In this document: positions 53,611 through 61,883 of the stretch, piece after piece | How positions within the stretch are numbered: position 1 is the first letter of the stretch | Layout: each line of letters opens with the position of its first letter | NCBI GenBank assembly: GCA_020401865.1 | Contig: JADCAS010000013.1 | Coordinates: 51,720 to 115,719 of the forward strand | Origin: Phenylobacterium sp. | GTDB lineage: Bacteria; Pseudomonadota; Alphaproteobacteria; Caulobacterales; Caulobacteraceae | DNA: 64,000 nucleotides | Direction: 5' to 3' | The notes under the pieces: model-generated | Database searches by the model: none | Told to the model about the DNA's origin: nothing | Seen by the model: the letters and a program-made list of their open reading frames with translations, nothing else | Position numbers and translations under genes: made by a program

Positions 53611-54936
53611 CTACCTCTGGTTGCGGTAGTCGACGTCGTCCCAGGTCAGGTCGGCGAACTCCTTCCGGCGCGGGCCCATATAGCCGAAGAGGAAGGCCGC
53701 GACCTTGCGCATCTGGATCTCCTCCGAGCCCTCGGTGATCCGGTAGCGACGGTGATGACGGTAGATGTGCTCGAAGGGCTTGTGGCGCGAATAGCCTATG
53801 CCGCCGTGCACCTGCATGGCCCGGTCGGCGGCCTCGCAGACCAGCCTGTTACCCCAATAGTTGCACATGGAGACCTTGTCGGAGAGCTCGCGCTCGATGG
53901 CCTTGTGCTCCATCTGGTCCATCTGCCAGGCGGTCTTGCGGATCAGCAGGCGCAGCATCTCGGCCTGGGTGGCCAGCTCGACCAGGGGCCACTGGATGGC
54001 CTGGTTGTCCGACAGGGGCTTGCCGAAGGGCTTGCGCATCCGCGCGTACTTGACGCTCTCCTCGATGCAGTAGACCGCCGCGCCGAGGGAGGAGGCCGCC
54101 TGGCGGATGCGGTTCTGGTGCACGAAGCTCTGGCCGAGGCCGAGGCCGCGGTCGATGACGCCCCAGTAGCTGTCCTCGGGGATCCAGACATTCGTGAAGC
54201 TGACCCGCGGGTGGTCCGTGGGCATGTTGAAGGTCCAGAGGTACTCCTCGACCTTCACCCCGGGGGCGTCGGCCGGCACGATGAAGCAGGTGATGCCGGT
54301 GGCGTCGCCGTCATTCCCGCTGGTCCGGGCGAAGACCATGCAGTGGGTGGCCACGTGCATGCCCGTGGACCACATCTTCTCGCCATTGATCAGCCAGCCG
54401 GCCTTGCCATCCTTTTCATGGGGAACGGCGCGGGTCTCCATGTGGGTGGCGTCCGAGCCGTGCAGGGGCTCGGTCAGGCCGAAGATGGTGCGCATCTTCC
54501 CGTTCAGGAGGAGGTCGGCGTAGGTCTCATACTGGGCGTTGGTCGCGAACTCCTTGAACATCAGGATGAAAGGGTTGTTCCCGACGATTGAGTGCTCGTT
54601 CTGCAGGTCGTTGTGCAGACCCAGGCCCTTGGCGGCCAGGTGCTCGCGGATCACCGCCATGGCCAGGTTGGTCCCGCCCTTACCGCCCATCTCGGTGGGC
54701 CAGGCGAAGCGCAGGTGACCGGCCTCGTCAGCCAGCTTGCGGGCCTGGCCCAGCAGGTCCTCCCACTCGTGGCGCGGCAGGCCGCCGCGGTCCCAGTCCG
54801 TGCGGGCCCACTCGCGGCGGTGGTCGAAGAAGCGGATGTTGTCGTCCTTGCGCTCAAGCGGCTTGATCACGCGCTCGATGAACTCATCGAGTTCCCCAAG
54901 GTAAGCAACGAGTTCGGGGGGCAGATTGAAGTCCAT
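53611..54936 (-). CDS. Acyl-CoA dehydrogenase of the Lva/ACAD10-11-like type
   Basis: A 441-residue acyl-CoA dehydrogenase. GLTEPLHGSDATHM is the flavin/substrate motif, the C-terminal segment is YRITEGSEEIQMRKVAAFLFG with the catalytic-type Glu after IT, and the middle has HQNRIRQAASSLGAA. It is divergent from an APH-like kinase and a small partner protein. That set matches the LvaA-LvaB-LvaC arrangement in which the dehydrogenase-like enzyme removes the phosphate from a 4-phosphoacyl-CoA instead of carrying out simple oxidation. Plain beta-oxidation is the alternative. Confidence 0.87.
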   Translation of the reverse strand: MDFNLPPELVAYLGELDEFIERVIKPLERKDDNIRFFDHRREWARTDWDRGGLPRHEWEDLLGQARKLADEAGHLRFAWPTEMGGKGGTNLAMAVIREHLAAKGLGLHNDLQNEHSIVGNNPFILMFKEFATNAQYETYADLLLNGKMRTIFGLTEPLHGSDATHMETRAVPHEKDGKAGWLINGEKMWSTGMHVATHCMVFARTSGNDGDATGITCFIVPADAPGVKVEEYLWTFNMPTDHPRVSFTNVWIPEDSYWGVIDRGLGLGQSFVHQNRIRQAASSLGAAVYCIEESVKYARMRKPFGKPLSDNQAIQWPLVELATQAEMLRLLIRKTAWQMDQMEHKAIERELSDKVSMCNYWGNRLVCEAADRAMQVHGGIGYSRHKPFEHIYRHHRRYRITEGSEEIQMRKVAAFLFGYMGPRRKEFADLTWDDVDYRNQR

Positions 54937-55054
54937 GACGTTTCCCTTCGGTCAGCCGGTCTTGCGCCGTTTCGATTGATGTTCTCGATTTACAAGCCCA
55001 CCCTCAGGCGGGCAGATCGTCAAGCCCGCAACTGTCCTGAGGCGCCCCTACGTC

Positions 55055-56041
55055 ATGGAAGTCGATATTCCCGCCGCCCTCAACGCCCTGGCGCCGAAGC
55101 TCGGCGGAACCGGGGTCGAGAAGGCCCAGCGCCTCACCGGCGGGGCCAGCATGGAGACCTGGGCCTTCACTCTGGTGGGCGGAGGCGAGCCCCGGCCGCT
55201 GATCCTGCGCCGACGGGCGGTTCCCATGGACCCGGAGACCTCCCGTTCAGCCTCCATGGCGGCGGAAGCGGCCCTGATCCGGGCTGCGGGCCACGCTGGC
55301 GCCCCGGTCGCCCCCCTGGTCCGACTGTGCGAGCCGGAGGACGGACTGGGCGAGGGGCACATCACCGGCTTCGTGGCGGGCGAGACCCTCGGGCGGAAGA
55401 TCGTCGCGGACCCGCGATTCGACGCGGTGCGGCCGCGCCTGGCCCGCCAGTGCGGCCAGGTCCTGGCCCGGATCCACACCATCCCCATGGAGGCCACGCC
55501 CCTGACGACGGCGGACGCCCAGGGTGAGCTGGACCGCTACGAGGCCATCTACCGGTCCTCCGGCGCCGAGCGGCCGATCCTGGAGCTGGCCCTGCAGCAC
55601 CTGCGCCGCAACCTGCCGCCGCCCCTGCCGAACGTCGTTCTGCATGGGGACTTCCGGAACGGGAACATGATGTTCGATCCGGATCGCGGGGTGGCTGCGG
55701 TCCTCGACTGGGAGCTGGCCCATGTGGGCGACCCGGCGGAGGACCTGGGGTGGCTTTGCGTCAACTCCTGGCGCTTTGGCCGGGCGGACCGTCCGGTGGG
55801 CGGGTTCGGCGACTATCAGGACCTGCTGGAAGGTTACATCGAGGCGGGGGGCGCCGAGATTCCCCTGTCCCGGGTTCTCTTCTGGCAGGCCCTGGGGTCC
55901 CTCAAGTGGGGGATCATGTGCCTGATGATGTATTCCAGCTATGCGACGGGTGCGACAAACTCGGTGGAGCGGCCGATGATCGGCCGGCGGGTGTCCGAGA
56001 CCGAGATCGACCTTGTGAACCTTCTGGAGGCGGGCCTGTGA
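55055..56041 (+). CDS. APH-like phosphotransferase, LvaA-like
   Basis: A 328-residue kinase-fold protein of the aminoglycoside phosphotransferase superfamily. RLTGGASMETWAF is the nucleotide loop, HGDFRNGNMMFD the catalytic loop (Asp in HGD), and LDWELAHVGDPAEDLGWL the magnesium motif. Known members next to acyl-CoA dehydrogenases phosphorylate 4-hydroxyacyl-CoAs. It overlaps the small partner gene by GTGA, so the two are coupled. Confidence 0.87.
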   Translation: MEVDIPAALNALAPKLGGTGVEKAQRLTGGASMETWAFTLVGGGEPRPLILRRRAVPMDPETSRSASMAAEAALIRAAGHAGAPVAPLVRLCEPEDGLGEGHITGFVAGETLGRKIVADPRFDAVRPRLARQCGQVLARIHTIPMEATPLTTADAQGELDRYEAIYRSSGAERPILELALQHLRRNLPPPLPNVVLHGDFRNGNMMFDPDRGVAAVLDWELAHVGDPAEDLGWLCVNSWRFGRADRPVGGFGDYQDLLEGYIEAGGAEIPLSRVLFWQALGSLKWGIMCLMMYSSYATGATNSVERPMIGRRVSETEIDLVNLLEAGL

Positions 56042-56397
56042 TCGAGCATCCCCGGGCGGACGAACTCATCGAGGCGGTGGCGGGCTGGGTGGAGTCCATC
56101 CGCCCCCAGCTCAACCCCCGGGACGCCTTCCTGTCGCGGGTGGCGGTCAACGCCCTCAACGCCGTCAAGCGCGAATTGATCCAGGGTCCGGCCGCGGAGG
56201 CGGCCGCTGTGGCGCGCCTCTCGGCCCTGCTGGGCGTGGAGGGCGATCTCAAGGCCCTCAACGCCGAGCTCTGCGAACGCCTGCGCCGGGGGGAAATGGA
56301 TGTCGCCACACCGGGCCTGATCCCCGCCCTGAAGGCCGGGATCGAAGACCAGATCGCCATCGACCAGCCGTCCTACGTGTCGGTGAAGGTCCGCTGA
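56038..56397 (+). CDS. Small DUF6285-like protein, LvaB-like
   Basis: A 119-residue protein: early IEAVAGWVESIRPQL, then AFLSRVAVNALNAVKREL, and MDVATPGLIPALKAGIEDQIAI near the end. The helical character, size and position after the kinase fit DUF6285, and its place fits the role of LvaB, a small partner required by the LvaA kinase. GTG start inside the kinase stop. The link to LvaB is by position and size, not alignment. Confidence 0.78.
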   Translation: MIEHPRADELIEAVAGWVESIRPQLNPRDAFLSRVAVNALNAVKRELIQGPAAEAAAVARLSALLGVEGDLKALNAELCERLRRGEMDVATPGLIPALKAGIEDQIAIDQPSYVSVKVR

Positions 56398-56420
56398 AAC
56401 CCGAATTCCAGGAGGAAACC

Positions 56421-57236
56421 ATGGCCACCACACAAGAGCGGACCGACGAGGTTCTCTACGAGGTCTCCGAGGGCATCGCGACCCTCACCCTCAACCGGCC
56501 CGACCGGCTGAACACGATTTCCGGCCCCATGCTGAACCAGCTCACGGCCCTGCTGGTCCAGGCGAACGAGGACCCGGAGGTCCGCGTCGTGATCCTGACC
56601 GGGACCGGGAAGGCCTTCTGCGCGGGCCTGGACCTGGTCAGCGCCACCCAGGGGTCCGGGATCGGGTCCGATCCCTCCAGCCAGAATGTCTCGGTCAACC
56701 TCGACCTGCGGAACACCCCGCCGACTGTGCTCTTCGCGATGGACAAGCCGACCATCTGCGCCCTGAACGGATCGGCGGCGGGCTACGGCATGGACACCGC
56801 CATGGGCTGCGACATCCGCATCATGGCGCGCAGCGCCAAGATGGCGGCGGCCTTCGTACGCCGGGGCATCGTGCCGGAGTCCGGCGGGACCTGGTTCCTG
56901 CCGCGCCTGCTGGGCTGGGCCCGCGCCGCCGAGCTGATCTTCACAGGCCGGACCCTGTCGGCCGAGGAGTCCCTGGAACTGGGCCTGACCAACGCCGTGG
57001 TCCCGGACGAGGAGATTCACACCGCCGCCCGCGCCATGGCCCGCGAGATCGCCGACAATGCGCCCCTGGCGGTGCAGTCGGCCAAGCGCCTGATGCGCAT
57101 GGGCCTGAACGAAACCTTCAACGACCACGTGCACCACGTCTACCTGCAGTTCCTGCAGCTGATGCGCACCCGCGACTTCCGCGAGGGCATGGTCTCCTTC
57201 CTCGAAAAGCGCCCCGCCGAGTTCACGGGCCGCTAG
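56421..57236 (+). CDS. Enoyl-CoA hydratase
   Basis: A 271-residue crotonase-fold enzyme. The oxyanion segments are AFCAGLDLVSA and NGSAAGYGMDTAMG; RRGIVPESGGTWFLPRLLG carries the catalytic Glu region. A good GGAGGAA precedes the ATG, and the gene lies 23 bases after the DUF6285-like gene, so it is the last member of that operon. It would hydrate the enoyl-CoA left after dephosphorylation. It ends at the second palindromic repeat. Confidence 0.88.
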   Translation: MATTQERTDEVLYEVSEGIATLTLNRPDRLNTISGPMLNQLTALLVQANEDPEVRVVILTGTGKAFCAGLDLVSATQGSGIGSDPSSQNVSVNLDLRNTPPTVLFAMDKPTICALNGSAAGYGMDTAMGCDIRIMARSAKMAAAFVRRGIVPESGGTWFLPRLLGWARAAELIFTGRTLSAEESLELGLTNAVVPDEEIHTAARAMAREIADNAPLAVQSAKRLMRMGLNETFNDHVHHVYLQFLQLMRTRDFREGMVSFLEKRPAEFTGR

Positions 57237-57240
57237 GCAA

Positions 57241-57413
57241 ACCCCCTCCGTCCCGCTGCGCGGGCCACCTCCCCCTCAGGAGGGGGAGGAATTATGGATC
57301 CAATTGCTCCCCTGCGGGGGAGCTGTCGGCGAAGCCGACTGAGGGGCGCTGTGGGGCTTCAGCTGCCTCCGCCGGTCCGCTGTGCGGGCCAGGCGCCCCT
57401 TGGGGGAGGAATT
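57241..57413. repeat. AATT-bordered palindromic repeat, copy B with extra half-unit
   Basis: Full inverted pair at 57241-57350 (AATT at 57290-57293 and 57302-57305), followed by a third half-unit at 57366-57413. The half-unit pattern ACCCCCTCCG...hairpin...CCTCCCC...GGGGGAGGAATT is the same as in copy A. The third half-unit encodes the last 17 residues of the reverse-strand glycosyltransferase. Confidence 0.7.
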
Positions 57414-58909
57414 GGAGCCGCCGCCTGGCGTCGCCGGTTCTTCCCCAGCTCATCCGGGCAGCCCCGGGCGAGCAGACCTTCAACCGGACCCTCGACGCGG
57501 AAGAGGGGGTAACGGTCGACCCGGCTGGTCGGTACACCCCGGACCAGCTCGCCCACCGGGGCCACCGAACGGAAGCAGGCCTGCAGGTCGGCCAGGGACA
57601 GTCGCCGGCTCTTGTCGAGGACGAGGCCCGGCTTGTCGACAGGCGCGGGGCCGGCGTCGGGCCATCGCTCCCGCTCAATCAGGTGGACCAGGGGCGCCTC
57701 GACCCGACCCGTCGCGGCCAGCTGCGAGAGGGCGCCGTAGTGAGCCACCCCCACCCACTCCGCGCCGGTCCGGACGCGGGCGACCTCGACCTCACCGGCG
57801 AACTGCGGCCAGCCGCGGATGGGGAGGAGCGGGTCGGTCCGGGAGTTGATCGGCGGGCCCTGCAGACCGGCCCAGGCCAGGACCCCGGCCATGGCCGCTG
57901 CGCCCAGGATGAGACCGCCTCCCAGGACCCTCGGCCTCCAGCCCCTGGGACGAGCCTCGACCGCCGCCGCCGCGGCCAGGGCGAAGGCGGCGAAGACCGT
58001 CGCCGGCCAGTGGGCCTGCACCCGGTCATGAAGACTGTGGATCGCCAGGTAGAGGCAGAAGGGCAGGGCGGCCAGCAGGGGCAGGGACAGGTCCAGTCCG
58101 CCGACCCGGCCCCGACTCCGCATGCCGGCCCAGACCCCGACGCCGGCCAGGACGGCGATCAGGGGGTTGAGGAGCACGAACTGGGTCGTCAGGAACTCGC
58201 CGAGGTATCCGGGGCGGAACTGTGAGGGCTCGACCCGCCCGAACTGCTTTTCGAAGGTCAGCCAGCCATGTGTGGCGTTCCACGCCAGGTTGGTGGCGAA
58301 GACCAGCCCCGCCACCCCCACGGCGCTCCAGGGCCAGGGTGTGGCCAGCCGCCGGCGGTTCTCGGCCGTGCTGAGCAGCCAGAGGAAGACCCCGGGCGCG
58401 AGGAAGAGGGCAGAGTACTTGGAGATGCAGGCGAGGCCTGCCGTCAGCCCGGCCAGCAGCCAGAGCCTCGGACTTCCCCCTGTGGCGATCCGGCCCAGCA
58501 CGGCCAGGGTCGCGGCCCAGAACAGGATGGCCGGGGCGTCCGGCGTGGCGATGAGGCCGCCTGCGCCGATGGTCAGCATGGCGTTGTAGGCGAGGGCGGC
58601 CAGCAGGGCCGTCCGGGCGCCTCCGCCCAACCGCCGGGCAAGGTCCGCGGTCAGCCAGGTCGTGACCGCGGCGCCCAGGACCGGCAGCAGGCGCACGCCC
58701 AGCGGCGTATCGCCGGCCAGGGTGGTTCCCAGCCGGATCCACCAGGCGATCATCGGCGGGTGGTCGTAATAGCCGAAGTGAAGGTGCTGGGACCACAGCC
58801 TGTAGTAGGCCTCGTCCTCCGTCAGCGGGATCACGGCGGCGGCCCACAGCCGGACGGCCGTCAGCGCCAGGATCAGCAGCCAGAGGCTCCGGCCGGCGTC
58901 CAGCCTCAC
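57359..58909 (-). CDS. ArnT/PMT-like membrane glycosyltransferase (GT39/GT83 type)
   Basis: A 516-residue protein with about 10-12 membrane segments. The early loop LTEDEAYYRLWSQHLHFGYYDHPPMIAWWIRL contains the catalytic-type Asp/Glu region and the DHPP motif of dolichyl-phosphate-sugar-using transferases. It transfers a sugar from a polyprenyl carrier, probably the one loaded by the GT2-GtrA enzyme encoded just upstream (GTGA overlap). The start is GTG 58909. The C-terminus (about 17 residues, PPPRGAWPAQRTGGGS-like) is read from a repeat unit. Confidence 0.85.
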   Translation of the reverse strand: MRLDAGRSLWLLILALTAVRLWAAAVIPLTEDEAYYRLWSQHLHFGYYDHPPMIAWWIRLGTTLAGDTPLGVRLLPVLGAAVTTWLTADLARRLGGGARTALLAALAYNAMLTIGAGGLIATPDAPAILFWAATLAVLGRIATGGSPRLWLLAGLTAGLACISKYSALFLAPGVFLWLLSTAENRRRLATPWPWSAVGVAGLVFATNLAWNATHGWLTFEKQFGRVEPSQFRPGYLGEFLTTQFVLLNPLIAVLAGVGVWAGMRSRGRVGGLDLSLPLLAALPFCLYLAIHSLHDRVQAHWPATVFAAFALAAAAAVEARPRGWRPRVLGGGLILGAAAMAGVLAWAGLQGPPINSRTDPLLPIRGWPQFAGEVEVARVRTGAEWVGVAHYGALSQLAATGRVEAPLVHLIERERWPDAGPAPVDKPGLVLDKSRRLSLADLQACFRSVAPVGELVRGVPTSRVDRYPLFRVEGPVEGLLARGCPDELGKNRRRQAAAPIPPPRGAWPAQRTGGGS

Positions 58910-60042
58910 CAGACGGCCTTCGAGGTGGTGACGTAGTTCCAGGCCGCCGCGACGATGGCGCCCGCCAGGCCCGCCACCCACCAGGCGGGGCCACGTTCGT
59001 AAACGACCGTCGCCACTGCGACATTGGCCGCCAGGGGCACGCTGCAGAGCACGCAGAACTTGACGTAACCGGAGATCAGCCTGAGCCCCTTCAGCCGGCG
59101 GTCCCGGTAGGTGACGGCGTTATTGATCAGGTAGTTCGAGGTCATGGCGCCCAGGGCCGCCAGGGTCTGGGCCCAGGAGAAGCCGATATGCAGCAGGCTT
59201 CTCAGGATGGCCAGGTGCACCAGCACGCCGCTGGCGCCCACCATGACGAACATCAGGAAGCGCGGTGAAATGACGTCCTTGCTGAGCTTTGCGATCAGGA
59301 GGCCCAGGTACTGGACCACCACCCCGTTATCGAGCTTGGAGTCCCCGGCCTCCCGGGCGCGGAAGGTGTAGGGCAGTTCGACGATCCTGAGGGGGCGGTC
59401 CTGCGAGGCAACGATGTCGAACAGGACCTTGAAGCCCGAGGTGGAAAGGCGCTGGGCGACGGCCTCCACCGCCGAGCGCCTCACCATGAAGAAGCCGCTC
59501 ATGGGGTCGGTCAGGTCCGCCTTCAGCACCTGGCGACCCAGCCAGTTGGCGAGACGGCTGCCGGCCTCGCGTCGCGCGCCGAGGGCGGAAGCATCGGCGC
59601 CTGGCCCGCCGCAATATCGGCTGCCGACGGCCAGGTCCGCCCCGCCGTTGCGCAGGGTGTCCAGCATGGCTGGCAGCAGGGTCTCGTCGTGCTGGAGGTC
59701 GCCGTCCATCACCGCCACGAAGGGGGCGGCGCTGGCCATGATTCCCTCGATCACCGCACCGGCGAGTCCCCGGCGGCCGACCCGGTGCAGGCATTGCACG
59801 CGGGGGTCCACGGCCGCCACGGCCTTGACCTCGGCTGCGGTCCCGTCCGGGGAGTCATCGTCCACGAAGATGACTTGCCAGCGGGTCTGGCCCAGGGCCG
59901 CCTCCACGAGGCTGATCAGCTTGCGGACATTGGCCCGCTCGTTGAAGGTTGGTACGACGACCGTCAACTCCAGTCCGCTGACGGGAGCGGGCGGTGAAGC
60001 GGCTGGCGTGGACGGGTCGGAATCAGGCAATCGACACCCCAT
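58906..60042 (-). CDS. Polyprenyl-phosphate glycosyltransferase, GT2 plus GtrA domain
   Basis: A 378-residue protein: GT2 domain of the dolichyl-phosphate-mannose synthase kind (VVVPTFNERANV, VDDDSPDGT, MDGDLQHD) followed by a GtrA-like four-helix membrane domain from about 245, which contains the NYLINNAVTYRDRR loop. It would make a polyprenyl-phosphate sugar and flip it for the adjacent ArnT-like transferase. It is coupled to that gene by GTGA. A start at 60042 gives a Pro/Ala-rich, unstructured first 22 residues. Confidence 0.87.
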   Translation of the reverse strand: MGCRLPDSDPSTPAASPPAPVSGLELTVVVPTFNERANVRKLISLVEAALGQTRWQVIFVDDDSPDGTAAEVKAVAAVDPRVQCLHRVGRRGLAGAVIEGIMASAAPFVAVMDGDLQHDETLLPAMLDTLRNGGADLAVGSRYCGGPGADASALGARREAGSRLANWLGRQVLKADLTDPMSGFFMVRRSAVEAVAQRLSTSGFKVLFDIVASQDRPLRIVELPYTFRAREAGDSKLDNGVVVQYLGLLIAKLSKDVISPRFLMFVMVGASGVLVHLAILRSLLHIGFSWAQTLAALGAMTSNYLINNAVTYRDRRLKGLRLISGYVKFCVLCSVPLAANVAVATVVYERGPAWWVAGLAGAIVAAAWNYVTTSKAVW

Positions 60043-60122
60043 ATCTCAGCGTGGTTTACAGCCCGCGTCCCGCCAAGGCCAGCCATGCGGCCGGCCTGCG
60101 GACGGAGGAGAGGACCCAGACG

Positions 60123-60623
60123 ATGAATCGAATCCAGGCTGCGCTCGCCACTGCGGTCCCGGCCCTGCTCCTCGCGGCGGGTCCCGCAGGGGCGGACAGT
60201 GTGGGTCGGCCGCGGCCCGGCTATTGGGAGCTGACCAACGTCTTCACGGTGGTGATCACCCAGAAGAAGGTCGAGCGGCGTTGCCTGGTGGCCTCGGAAA
60301 TCCAGAAGTTCATGACCTCGCCGTCCAACCGGCACTACGCCTGCACCTATCCCTCCCGGGCCGTCGGGGATGGGAAGATCCTGCTGAAGGGCAGTTGCGC
60401 CACCAAGGAGGGCCAGGTCGCCGATGTCACGGCGAATGGCGGCTACGCCCCTGAGTCCTTTCGCCTGAAGCTCTCCCTTTCCACGAAGATCGCCGGCATC
60501 CCCCTGGCCGGGACCGCGACGACCACCGCCCGGCGTCTGGGGGATGCCTGCCCGGCCGACGCCGTCCGGTCGGATGAGGCCAAGAGAGTCCTGAAGGGTG
60601 GGGACACCCCGCCGCAGAGCTGA
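60123..60623 (+). CDS. DUF3617 exported protein
   Basis: A 166-residue protein with a signal peptide (about 1-25, ...LLAAGPAGADS), PGYWELTNVF, and paired cysteines in RRCLVA and YACTYPS, which fits DUF3617. It is periplasmic or secreted, with unknown function. The ATG at 60123 has GAGGAGAGG upstream. It is divergent from the GT2-GtrA gene. Confidence 0.8.
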   Translation: MNRIQAALATAVPALLLAAGPAGADSVGRPRPGYWELTNVFTVVITQKKVERRCLVASEIQKFMTSPSNRHYACTYPSRAVGDGKILLKGSCATKEGQVADVTANGGYAPESFRLKLSLSTKIAGIPLAGTATTTARRLGDACPADAVRSDEAKRVLKGGDTPPQS

Positions 60624-60675
60624 TTTGACCGCGTCAGGCCTGTCCGGCCGCCTTGGGAGGGGATAGGCTCGCGCC

Positions 60676-61137
60676 ATGTCCGAAGTTGAATCCCGCCTCT
60701 CCGCCGCCGGAATCACCCTCCCGGTCCCCGTCGCGCCTGTCGCCAACTACGTCCCCTTCGTCCGGAGCGGGGTCCTTGTTCATATCTCTGGTCAGGTCTC
60801 CCTCGACGCCGCAGGGGGCGTGAAGGGCGTGGTCGGGGTCGAAGTCGACCTGGAGGCCGCTCAGGTCGCCGCCCGTCTGTGCGGGATCAACCTGCTGGCG
60901 CAGATGAAGGCCGCCTGCGAAGGCGATCTCGACCGGGTGGTCCGGGTGATCAAGCTGGGCGGCTTCGTCCAGGCGGGGCCGGACTTCTTCGACATCCCCA
61001 AGGTGGTGAACGGCGCCTCGGATCTGATGGTCCTGGCGTTCGGTGACGCCGGACGTCACGCCCGCTCTGCGGTGGGGGTTTATCGCCTGCCGCTGAACTT
61101 CGCGGTGGAGGTCGACGCGGTGGTGGAGGTCCGATGA
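60676..61137 (+). CDS. RidA (YjgF/YER057c) family protein
   Basis: A 153-residue protein with VHISGQVSLDA near the middle and GDLDRVVRVIKLGGFVQAGPDF, then a GRHARSAVGVYRLP C-terminal motif that holds the carboxylate-binding Arg of RidA. RidA deaminates reactive enamine/imine intermediates. It overlaps the GDPD gene by ATGA, so it is part of a four-gene run. Confidence 0.88.
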   Translation: MSEVESRLSAAGITLPVPVAPVANYVPFVRSGVLVHISGQVSLDAAGGVKGVVGVEVDLEAAQVAARLCGINLLAQMKAACEGDLDRVVRVIKLGGFVQAGPDFFDIPKVVNGASDLMVLAFGDAGRHARSAVGVYRLPLNFAVEVDAVVEVR

Positions 61138-61883
61138 GGGCGCAGTTCGGAGAGGCCTGGGACCTCCTCTTCAGTCCCGCCATCGCCCATCGCGGCCTCT
61201 GGAGCCCGGACGGGCCGCCGGAAAACTCCCTCGGCGCCTTCCAGGCCGCCTGCCAGGCAGGGTACGGCATCGAGCTGGACGTGCACATCACCTCGGACGG
61301 CGAGGCCGTGGTCTTCCACGACAACACCCTCAGGCGGATGACCGGACGGGAAGGCCGGGTGAAGGACCACACCGCCGCCGACCTTTCGCATATGTCCCTC
61401 AAGGGGACCGAGGAGACCATTCCGACCCTTCTCGAGGCCCTTGCGGTCATCGGCCACCGGGCCTTGGTGCACGTCGAGCTCAAGACCCCCTTCGGCGAGG
61501 TCGGGCCCCTGGAGCAGAGAGTGCATGAGATCCTCATGGACCATGCCGGCCCCACCTGCGTGATCGGTTTCAACCCCTACAGCCACGCCTGGTTCGCCGA
61601 CCGCTTCCCGGGAGTCCTGCGCGGCCTCGACAGCTATCGCTGGAACGACGAGGCCACCCACATCTCGCCTGAGCAACGCAAGGCCTTCGCCCGACTGGAA
61701 CATGTGGCCATCGCCCGCCCGCACTTCCTGGCCATGAGCCTGGACACGGTTGGCCTGCCCGAGGTGGCTGTGCACCGGAAGGCGGGGATGCCCGTCATCG
61801 CCTGGACGGCCAGGACCCCCGATCAGGCGGAGGCGGCGCGGCCCCATTGCGACAACATCATCTTCGAGGGTTTCCGAGCGTGA
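61134..61883 (+). CDS. Glycerophosphodiester phosphodiesterase
   Basis: A 249-residue TIM-barrel GDPD. The HRG motif (AHRGLW), E-L-D (GIELDVHITSDGEAVVFHD, with His after FHD) and later HVELK supply the metal and general acid-base residues. It splits glycerophosphodiesters into glycerol-3-phosphate and an alcohol. There is no signal peptide, so it is cytoplasmic. Coupled upstream to RidA and downstream to the FemAB-like gene (GTGA). Confidence 0.9.
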   Translation: MRAQFGEAWDLLFSPAIAHRGLWSPDGPPENSLGAFQAACQAGYGIELDVHITSDGEAVVFHDNTLRRMTGREGRVKDHTAADLSHMSLKGTEETIPTLLEALAVIGHRALVHVELKTPFGEVGPLEQRVHEILMDHAGPTCVIGFNPYSHAWFADRFPGVLRGLDSYRWNDEATHISPEQRKAFARLEHVAIARPHFLAMSLDTVGLPEVAVHRKAGMPVIAWTARTPDQAEAARPHCDNIIFEGFRA

